From Heterotrichella gracilis (lineage: Eukaryota; Sar; Xanthophyceae; Tribonematales; Xanthonemataceae): DNA of 31,579 nucleotides. Under the pieces are notes generated by a model. That model saw only the letters and a program-made list of their open reading frames with translations, was not told the DNA's origin and searched no databases. The stretch lies in assembly GCA_032358255.1 (NCBI GenBank), contig JAULBX010028116.1, positions 1 to 31,579 of the forward strand, given 5' to 3'. The position numbers and the translations under genes were made by a program. Shown piece by piece: positions 11,160-20,800 of this stretch. Position 1 is the first letter of the stretch. Every line of letters starts with the position of its first letter.

Positions 11160-11431
11160 ACAAAGAAACAATACAAGACAGTTTTGCGTCCACTTTGCAT
11201 GCCAATGCCTTAGTCCCAAAAGTGTGCCGCATTATTATCATGCAATTTATTGTTATGTTATCAATCACCCAGCTCTGTGCCCGGTTACAACTACTTTACC
11301 AATAACCCAGCATCCTTCCAGCAAGGTACACGAGGTTGGGGCTGGATGCGCCATGGGGTAGCTTGGGTGGCAATCCTACCACATGCCCTCCACCATCCAA
11401 TAAAAGGCACAATGTTGTCGATGGCATTCCG

Positions 11432-14400
11432 TCACTTTTCCAGCCTCGCCCCCGGATACAGCACATTGGGCCGGCTGGGGTAGAGGGCCATGCGCTCCCT
11501 CAGAATTGTGGTGGTGAAACTGGAGGGAGGGCAGGCTATGAACACATCGGCATGCAGCGCAATCTCCTGCTCTATGAGGGCGGCCAGGTAGAAGCTGCCA
11601 GACTCAGTCCCTGGTCCCTGGGAGGTCGTGGGGGTGACGGATGAACTGTCAAAGAACAGGGGGAACCCACCAAAGCCAGCAAGGCTAGGTTGGCTACGCA
11701 GTTAAAGCTTGAAGTGTAAGCTTTTCAATGTGCCACGCTGGGGACAGGGGGTGTCAGGAAGCATGCCATCCATGCATTCCAGACTCGACAAATTTGTGCT
11801 TGGATACAGGTTGCAACTGTGGGGCTCAAGTGCACAGCTGAAATTCCCTGCTAATTGCGCAGCCAATGCCTGTATGATGGAATGCTTGCAATTCACTAGT
11901 AAGTTATAACATGTCGTCGTGATGTGCGACCCACACCCTAAACCCTATACCCATAAGCGATGTACATGCGATTGAGACTGTGCAACTGGTGGTTATGTAG
12001 GTAGCCACGCACCAGATCCCCCCAATGGAGGCGCGAGTCATGTGGGTCGATCCAGTGCACAGCTTGAATCCCTGCTTGCCTCTCAAGGAGCATCATGACT
12101 GTTGGTCGAATGCCTGCAGTGACAATCTTCTGTTGGTAGTTCCACAGTCATGTGTGTGAGGGGTGGGGGAGGGGGGGGGGGGGGTATTTGATGTAGGGGT
12201 ATAGGGGCTTGTGGATTTGGGTCAGGGTTTGCTGTTTTGTTGTATGATATATTACTTACATGGGGCCCAGCAACGTGCAGCCAATCTTGCAGCCTATATG
12301 CCATGCGCCAGGCAGCTCTGTCCCGGCACTGGTTACGTCATCTGTGCACCAATGGTTTTCATGCAGTCGAATGGAGGACAGAAAGGGTCAGATATAGGGT
12401 TTTCTACCAAGAGGTGCACTGTGAGATCAACAATCTCAAGACCATACGCCAAAGAATAAGAACACCAAGTACCCGCCATTGCTTAGCCTCCACAAGTTAC
12501 GCTGATCTTGCCTATTGGCGGGAATGGATGTAGCAATCAAAACATGGATTTTTTGTCCACAGCGGTTTCTACATATTTGCACCACACCTATGTGATGGTG
12601 TGCAACTCCTCCGTCCCTGAGATTTGGCAATTGAAGCGAGATAAAGGTTTAGGGTGCAAGATGTAGGGTTCCGGAATGCTTGCAGGTTGTGGGCATATCC
12701 CTGACCTTGGGTTTTGACAACCGAAGAAGCCCTGGAATTCTTTTGCAAATTGGAACGCCAACAATACAAGATTTACAAGACTTTATTTGACAGTCACATT
12801 CAGGGAGCCAACCCGGTCACAACAATCCCATATGACGATCTCAATAGAAATTCCGTAAGCAGGGAAACATATAGGATAGAAGATATAAAGCAGAATACAT
12901 CATGTAGAAATTCTCAGATGCCTTTCGGGGCACCCAGATCCAAAAATGTGCAAAGGCTACTGATGACGCCCCGTGGTGGGGGCCGGAACCGGTATAGCCA
13001 GCTAATTTACCTCACACGTCTGATGGACCAAATTTGGTCCCGAGTTTGTGCCCTGACGCAAAAACACAAAACACACAATCATGTATTCATTATGTTGGCC
13101 AGCCAATCTGTACGTACCAGCCTATACAGATTTTGAACAGAGCTTAATGGTGGTAAACAGCCCACACGCCTACACCCACATAGGACAAATGTGAAGACTG
13201 TATATTTATAAGTATATATACATACCTGGCGCTGCCACCCCAAAGATGTGGCTCACATTGTATTTGTCCACAGCCCCTTGCAAAGTCGTTGCCAAGGTAT
13301 TGTGCAAGTCATGCGGTTTGCACCCAAGCTCATGAAGGATGCTCGCGTTCAACGTCAGGTTGTTACCTGCGGCATTGAGAACGTATATGATATCAAGAAG
13401 CTGGAGCAGCAATTGAAGAAAGTAATCAAGACTGACACCTGGTGCAGGCATCCGTTGTGCTTTCCCATAGCACAATGTATCGGATGCATGTGGTATATGA
13501 CCTTGGGTGCTAGTGCAAGTGGGCGAACTGTCCCGCTGATAATACCCTTATTGCCAGCAATTCCGTTAGTCTACTAGACTGTACCATAAAACACTTGTAG
13601 CGCAAGGTATGGTACGGGAGCAGTGCCAGGACAGGGCTCTTTGCGCAAGGCATGGAGGATTAACTGCCAATCTGGCTTTTTTGCTGGAACGCATGTAATG
13701 TGTAGTAAATAAGTAAAATGGTATGGAATGCATGTGGTATCCCCATTTGATTGTGTGGATAGTAAATGTGCTACATGTCACGACGCCTGCCTCCACCCTC
13801 CACCCTGAACCCTAAACCACTCCACTGGCCTGCATGTTTCAGCTGCATGTGCGCACTACAAACCCCAGTGAATGCAAGTTAGCTTTATGTTACAATGATA
13901 CTTATCATATTGCCATTCAGGCTCCCATGCTGTGGATACCAGAGGCAGCGCCCTTCTGCGTTCAAAGCATGCTGGTGTTGGTTATAACCTCTGCCACACC
14001 AATTGGACCGCCCTAGGGATGCTGCGATGTGACCTTTTAACCTCCTTACCTGCTACTGCAGGCGTGTTGGGAGTCATATGGTGGAACAAGTCATTTGCAG
14101 GTGTTTAGGGTTTACAGTTTAGGGTTTAGGTCAATGCCAGATGATGTCCGCAAGTAAATTTGGTTCAAGCTGAGTGCATGATGTTACCTGCGGCTGCCTC
14201 CCATTCTTGCATGCACACGTCGTGATTATCATAGGGTCGAACATGAAAGGCGATGTAATTGGGGCCGACTATTGCATCGCTGCTGTTGTTTGGTGTCTCA
14301 GCTCCGTGCGCCTCAGGGGTTGGAAACGTGAGTTGTATGAATTCCCGTGCGGCCTCTCGCATGGCTGGCGACCTTTGCAGGTGCTTTGCGGCTTCAAAGA

Positions 14401-17101
14401 ATCCTTGGTGGCAATCGGTAGGCTGGTGTGTGGCGTTCAACTGCAAACAATGTTTACTACATCAGGCAATGGAGTGATGACAAACCAAAGTGAATCCGTG
14501 GCTGACAATTAGTCCCGCATCAGGTCCCTACAGCACACTGGCTGGGCAATCCAAAATGTAAGACAGTGTCTATCGGCCACACTATCCCGATAACCCACAG
14601 CACACTTTACTAAAACTGAACTAGCACTGGTGGAAAGCGCATTCTGCGCAATGTCTAAAATGTGCCAAACTTCAGTTGTTCACTGTCATAGTATGTCACC
14701 TACCGAGACAAGCGCGAAGACGTTTTTGATGATTCCGTCTTGCTCAAATAGACCCACGTAGCGGTGGCCAATGGTCAGGTTATGCAACGAGTCCAGCATG
14801 GCTTGAGCACATCCCTCCTACTCGATGTGCAACAACTGCACCCAAATACAGCAGCCACCAGAATGAGCTCAGTCTGCACAGACAAGTGTGCAGGGATATG
14901 GGATGCGTGCAGTGCATAACGTATGTGATTTTTCTTAACAGGTATAGATAATTATATTAATTGCCATTATACAGAGCACCTGTTGCTTACAAAATGCAAC
15001 TGCAATACCATTTTTCCTAGCCTCATTGAACTCAGGCCCACACTGGCTAGGGCATGTTGGACGCATGCCAACCAACACAATACCCAAATTATTTTTGTTT
15101 GTTAGAACAATGGGTTACCGTGGCGCACTCTTGGGATGCCCAGAGCCACTTGGGCCAACCTAGCATTACATGATTTGGCTGCATGGACACCGCCGGCGGA
15201 GAGATAGTGCACACAGTGCCAACATTTGGCACAGGCATATTTAATGGTAAGAATGATATTTTGACCAACTAGCGAGCAACCAACCAATCAACCTTCCCCC
15301 CTCCTCCGTCTCCCCTGTCCTCCCCCAAATGTCCTCGGAAACGGCACAATTTTGACTTTACCTTACCTTGTGTGTCACATTCTTAAGAAGATGGATGTTG
15401 AACCAGTCCTCCTGCGCCTTTCCATAGTCATTGACGTACCCCATTGTGCGGGTAGTGCGGACCACAACTTCAAACTTAGCACTCCAACCTGAAGACACAA
15501 TTGATATGTTTTACAATTTAATTAATTTGAAACAGGCATTTTGATATAGGATGACAATGGTTGATAGTTGTTATATACTGGAAGAAGGTTTAGACATGGT
15601 TCAGTCAAAACACTTCCAACACTCCTGAAATATAGAATGATGATCAAATGATTCAGGCATCTACGCTGTACAATTCACATCAGCCTCAATACAGTCTGTC
15701 ACGATGATTTTTTAGAGCTTAATTTGTAGGGCTTATGTTCAAAATTCGACGTGTTTGTTGGAAAAAATAAATGTATGCCGTGCCCTTCTCCTCAGCATTG
15801 CAACAGCGACTGTGGGCAATACAATCTGCAGCGCCTGCTTAAGGTCTATTGCCGTACCCTTCTCCTTCAGCTCCGCTACAGTGACTGTGGGCACATATTG
15901 TTCCAGCACCTGCCTGTCGAAAGTTTCTTCAAAGTCATAATGCCATCGGCCATCAGCGTCCCTGGGAGACAGCACCCACAGTCAGCAAAGATGAACACTT
16001 TTCACTTATGATGGCAGATATACAAATTGACAAATGGGGTCAAACAGGGAAAATAAAGATAATTGTGCAGTAAAAACACAGCATAAGAAGATACGGGCCA
16101 AAATTGGGGCGATAAAGTTCAATCCATTTCCATTTATCTACCTCCATAAGTCAGGCACTTGGCCAAAACCAGCTTGGCTACAAGCGTGTCCCATCCCGTT
16201 GCCAGACAAGGGGCAACACAACCTTGTACTTGAGTTGAGGTGGTTAAAGTACACACACCCTTCCTTTTCTCTTATATGTCGTGTGCTGTGGGGGGAAGTA
16301 GTGAACAACAAACTATGTGTACCACTTACCCTGCGCTCTGATGGTTGCGGAACATCGGCAAGATGAGTGTGCGGTTGAGGTGCTTGGCCAAAAAGGCGTG
16401 TGCTATGAGCGCCGCATACTGGTTGTTGGGGCCAAACTGCAGGATGGGGAACAGGTAGTTGCTAGTGTTCCCATCCTCCGCTTCAGATGACCCTGCAGGT
16501 GCCTGCGGTGGAGGGGATAGGATGGAGCTGAGGGCGTAGAGTGGCCAACCTTGTTGAGATTAATCTGTGAGGACCCGACCAATGTACAGAGTAGGGGTGG
16601 CAGGGTTTCCAAGGTGCAGGGTTTAACAGTTTTAGGGTTTGGAGTTTAGGGTTTTAGGGCTACACATTAGAGTGGCCAAGTCGACACTATTGGGGTGTGA
16701 CCCTATCCCCAGATGCTATCTTTTGTGATAGAGTTGTGAGACCCACGTTAAATGAGGGATACTGGTATAGGTGATAGTTGTAAGTGGCTAAGTGGGTGAC
16801 TACACACATGCATGTGAAAACAGATGGGGTCTTAAGAGGAGGCCACTGTGAGTATATTGAGTGTGGCCGGCAAAGGCAATAAGCAGAGTCAAAACTGCAA
16901 GCAGCAGATGGGTACAAACAGCGCCACTGCTTGACCCAGTCAACATGATGGTGGTGGTGGCGAGGCAGCCAGTGACTGGACATGCATGTACTAACTGACC
17001 AACATCAACAATAGGGTTTGCGGTCTCACCGTTATTAAATAGCACGCCAAAAGTAGTAGGGACAGAAAGGCCGTCCCTCGGTTAGAGCTTATGTTGGCCA
17101 T
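11432..17101 (-). pseudogene. GDP-fucose protein O-fucosyltransferase-like gene, copy B, with premature stop in exon 5
   Basis: The same nine-exon layout as copy A: 17101-17030, 16502-16330, 15961-15858, 15488-15367, 14835-14704, 14440-14188, 13366-13226, 12113-12013 and 11617-11432. All splice sites and phases are conserved and it would encode 427 aa. It keeps the signal anchor (AFLSLLLLACYL), FGPNNQY, AFHVRPYD and the SSFTTTILRER end. Exon 5, however, reads Leu-Leu-His-Ile-Glu-TAG (stop at 14820-14818, codon 163), where copy A reads Leu-Leu-His-Asn-Asp-Lys. The break follows residue 162, before the HVRPYD motif. The AG of this TAG could serve as an in-frame acceptor that would skip the first six codons of exon 5, so a shortened protein is possible; a read error is another option. 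Other genes here end in TAA or TGA, so TAG reassignment cannot be tested. Confidence 0.82.
15778..15821 (-). repeat. Copy of the 3' end of exon 3 of O-fucosyltransferase B, in intron 3
   Basis: The exon 3 end at 15898-15853 (plus-strand CCTTCTCCTTCAGCTCC and CTGTGGGCA) is repeated at 15778-15821 as CCTTCTCCTCAGCATTG and CTGTGGGCA. Here the exon frame stays open through the copy to about 15739, but the donor at 15857-15856 gives the phase 1 that exon 4 needs, so I place the exon end there. Confidence 0.7.
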
Positions 17102-17130
17102 CACCAATCAAGGCACGTCCACTAGGAGTC

Positions 17131-17209
17131 AACGCCAGGCAGTGCAACGCAGGCAGTGCAACGCCAGGCAGTGCAACGCCAGGCAGTGCAACGCAGGCAG
17201 TGCAACGAG
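17131..17209. repeat. Minisatellite, five copies of AACGC(C)AGGCAGTGC
   Basis: Units of 14 or 15 bp follow head to tail; they differ in having one or two C after AACG. The array begins 30 bp upstream of the start codon of O-fucosyltransferase B, in its likely 5' UTR or promoter. Confidence 0.92.
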
Positions 17210-17689
17210 GTGGGATCCTCAAACTGCACCTAGACAAGGCACCACTTCTCGTGTATCACGGTAAACAGGTTTGCGATCCACCAGATCTACAGGTTATACC
17301 CTGACGTGATCGCAATTGCATCGGTGCAATTCCAATGCCACCAACTTATTGTACACATGTATGCAACTGCAAGTGCGGACGGTGTCGGTTAATGATGATC
17401 AGATCTATTTCAATAAGTGGCCTCTGCGCGAATTTTAGGTGGAGAGTGGCAATCTCTGTGAAGTGTTGCGGTGTCGGCCGGACAAGTTGAGGAGGCGCAA
17501 ACTTTGGTAGAGCGCAATTGGTAAGGCAAACTATCAAAGTCGTCCAGATCGACAGGGCTTTGGGGATCCTGTGTCAAAGGAGTTCTCTGACAGTGTTTAT
17601 CGCCACTGAGCCCGGTGGTTGAAAGGCGGGCTTATGCTGGGAACCTCACTCCTGTTGCGTCACATGCATCGCAGCCTGGCTGCCCCTTC

Positions 17690-17830
17690 AAACGAAATCA
17701 TATTCCTTTTTTTAAATGTTTATTTTGTTTATTTTTGCCAGCAGTCATCAGAGTGCGACCTCCAATCAGCACTGAAGGCAGCAGCGTATATCAGTTGCAG
17801 TGACTCTATTCACAGCTTGAAGCAAAGGCT
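17690..17830. repeat. Boundary repeat, copy 3 of 3 (immediately upstream of GlnRS)
   Basis: It contains GCAGTCATCAGAGTGCGACC and CCAATCAGCACTGAAGGCAG, matching the copies near 10900 and 5100. It covers the GlnRS 5' flank, so pieces of a GlnRS promoter may have been copied twice to the left along with the O-fucosyltransferase gene. Confidence 0.7.
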
Positions 17831-17870
17831 ATAGTACATGGTGCTGGCCACGCAGAGAGATAGCAACCAA

Positions 17871-20800
17871 ATGTCGGATATAGACCCCCTCGCCAAGTTT
17901 TTGGCCATTGGCCTAGCCGAAGAAACCGCAAAGTACGCCCAAAGCTGCGAAGCTGGCCTTTGCAAACAACAGGGTGTACTTTGGTTTGTAAACTGTTGGT
18001 CCCTGTTTGCAGGAATGCCGTCAAAAACCCCAAGTTTTGTCAAAGTTTACTGGCGGTGATCGATGAGGCAGACGTAAACGGTGGGTGCCCAAAGCCTATG
18101 GGCGCCCTCCTTTACACGGTGGCTTCAAAGGTGAGCGTTATATAAACCCAAGTGCCCAGCAAGGAATCAGTCGCACTCACGCAGTATCTTGTCATAAACC
18201 CCATGTGATGACACATGCATGCATTACTACCAACTTGACATCCGAGTGAGTGACACCCTAAGCTGCGGTGCCTGCAGTTCCCTGGCAGCGCCCTGGTGCA
18301 CAGGAAGACCCTCCTGGGATATATCACCTCAGAGAAAGTCAAGGTAAGCCAGCACATACTCTGTCACCCCCTGTGTTGCCCCCATCACTGGATTGCATGC
18401 GGCACCACCTGGGAACCCACTGGCTGCTGCTGTCTTCCCCAGAGCAACGCGCAGCTGGATGGCGTGCTTGAGTACCTGCGCAAGGCGGGTGCAGAGCCCA
18501 TAGACCTTGCAGCGCTGGAGGAGAGCGGCGGGGTGGGCGTCCAGGTATGGGAAAACACAGCCCAACCTGCAGATGCCTCGTGGGTAGAGCAGCTTGAAGG
18601 TTGCGCTCTAGCTTGCATTATAGAGCGAGACAGTACGCGCGCCAACCAGCATGCGGTTGCTGATAAGGGTGCTGCGCACAGGCCTTGACCAGGCGTTGTG
18701 GTGTGCATGGCAGGTGACTGCTGAGGAGGTGTCAGCAGCGGTGTCGGCGGCGCTTGAAGCAGTCAAGCCGATTCTCATTGAGGAGAGGTGCGCTGCATTG
18801 GGACACGCTGGTGTATGTCCGGTGCACCACTTGCCAGTAGGCGTTGGGTCTGCGAAGTACTGAAACCTGCACCTGCAGCGGGGGTGCGCGCCACTGTGGA
18901 ACCCCACCCCAAACCCTACCAAAATCCACCATTGCCCCATGATTAAACCCTTGCCAAACCCGCATTGCTCGGAGTACGGCGACAGCACCAACAAGCTGCT
19001 GGCCGGCTCAAAACCCCAGTAAAACCCTTGCTGAACCCTACCAATTCCCTTGCCAAAACCCTAGGTACGGCTACAACACCAACAAGCTGCTGGCCGAGGT
19101 GCGTGGCAAGGGCAAGGTGCGGTGGGCGGATGGCGCAGTGCTGAAGCAGGAGGTGGATGCACAGGTGGTGGCGCTGCTGGGACCAAAGACTGAGGCTGAC
19201 CTCAAGCCCGCACCCAAAAAGACAAATGTGAGTTGCGGGGGGTCCAGTGGGGTTGTTGTTTGCCTGGAGGTGGAGAGGGGGGGGGGGGGCGACATCTGGT
19301 TGGTGTTGCCATCTGGTGCTGCATCATGTGAGGAAGAAGTTATGGCAGTGTCGATGGACCCTCATGCCGTGTACGCATGGGCGCAACTGCATACAGTACC
19401 CATGCCCTGCATTAGAAGACACTGTGCCCTGTCACCACTTGACCCTGCTCATCCGAAACCCCGCCCACCATCCACCACCACCAGGCCAAGAAAGCCAAGG
19501 AGCCCAAAAAGGACCCCAGCGCCGACGGCGCCCCCACAACCACCGCCACCGCCGCCTCAGCCAGCGACCCGCCCAAGCCCCCCTCCGACCCCTTTGCCTT
19601 CTTCACCCCCCCCGGCGAGAACAACATGGTGCACACCACAGTGACCTTCAGCAATGGCCGCGTGATGCGCATCGCCAACACAGCGGAGCGGCTGGCGGCG
19701 CACCTGGGGGAGACAGGGGGGCGGGTCATGACGCGCTTCCCGCCAGAGCCAAACGGCTACCTGCACATAGGACACGCCAAGGTGGGCAAATTAGTTTTAT
19801 GTATAAACAAACTCACTTGTGTTTATGTGATCTATGTATTTAAAATCATATAATTGAATTCGCCATGTCATTGAAATACATCAATCTGGTGATGTAATCA
19901 GTTTTATATCTAATTCAAAGTTCACTAGGCCACGAAGTCTGGGAATAATGCTATTCTCTCAATGCATCCCTTCCTCCCACACACCCCCCGCCCTGGCAGG
20001 CCATGTTTGTCGACTTTGGCATGGCAGCGCGCAACGGGTATTTATCTTACTCTTTGTTTTTATTTTTATTTCTTTCTTATGCTATCCCCCTCCCGCAGGC
20101 CATGTTTGTCGACTTTGGCATGGCAGCGCGCAACGGCGGGTGCTGCTACCTGCGCTACGACGACACCAACCCCGAGGCCGAGAAGCAGGAGTACATCGAC
20201 CACATAGAGGACATTGTGGGCTGGATGGGGTGGAAGCCCTGGAAGGTGGGTGGGGTTGTGGGGGTGGAGGGGGTAGAGGCACTTGTAGAGACATTGTGAT
20301 GTGGGTGGGCTGGAAGCGGTGAAAGGTGCGTGGGTGGTGGGGGTGGTGGGGCCAGAAGCACTTGTGGGTGGGGTTGATGTGTGCCAAAGGGCAGCGCGGG
20401 ATTGCTTTGGAGCGGATCATACCAGATCGCTGCTGAGTGGATTTGATCAGGTTGCAAACTTGCTCGTTGCTGATCAGATGTCGCCTTTGCAGATCGCATG
20501 CATTTGCTGATCATCACTGATCATATCTAATTATTTGTGATCACTGCAGATCACCTACGCCTCCGATTACTTCCCTCAGCTACACGCATTTGCGGTGGAG
20601 CTCATTCGGAGGGGGCACGCATACGTGTGCCACCAAACTGGGGACCAAATCAAGGAATTCAGGTAAATTTTGCGGACCCTTCTGGGAGGCATAATGGTTG
20701 GGCGACATGTGCAGCCATGCAGGCTCTAAAACCCCAGGGCGGGTTGGGGGGTGTAGGGTTTTAGGGTTGCTGGCCAATCACCGACCATGTGAGCATGTCT

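Larger units (their letters stand above)
10665..11431. other. Intergenic region between O-fucosyltransferase A start and B stop
   Basis: No gene was recognised. It holds the presumed promoter of copy A, the boundary repeat at about 10850-11020, an A/T-rich tandem repeat at 11086-11159 and the 3' UTR of copy B. TTACA at 11285-11289 (TGTAA on the minus strand) is a candidate polyadenylation signal for copy B, 143 nt after its stop. The matching site in copy A reads TGACA and is lost. Confidence 0.5.
6100..17110. repeat. Tandem segmental duplication carrying the two O-fucosyltransferase genes
   Basis: Unit A is about 5100-10850 and unit B about 10950-17700. Exons are alike, and intron stretches are also recognisably shared: 7008-7090 with 12305-12390, intron 1 at 10110-10560 with 16690-17000, and the 3' flanks 5900-6190 with 11160-11430. 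Intron similarity shows the duplication is much younger than the exon-edge copies common to both. The unit is AT-richer than the flanking GlnRS and DDRGK1 genes. Confidence 0.85.
17102..17870. promoter_or_regulatory. Divergent intergenic region between O-fucosyltransferase B and GlnRS
   Basis: The two genes start 0.77 kb apart on opposite strands, so this region should hold both promoters. It contains a 14/15-bp minisatellite next to the O-fucosyltransferase start and the third boundary repeat next to the GlnRS start. No clear TATA box or other element can be assigned. Confidence 0.5.

Noticed and set aside
17131..17209. Short direct repeats as a CRISPR array
   Set aside because: Units of 14-15 bp with no spacers; a minisatellite in a eukaryotic genome.
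19802..19990. Possible extra exon in the AT-rich part of GlnRS intron 7
   Set aside because: No open frame that fits phase 0 on both sides, and exons 7 and 8 join to give an uninterrupted GlnRS sequence.
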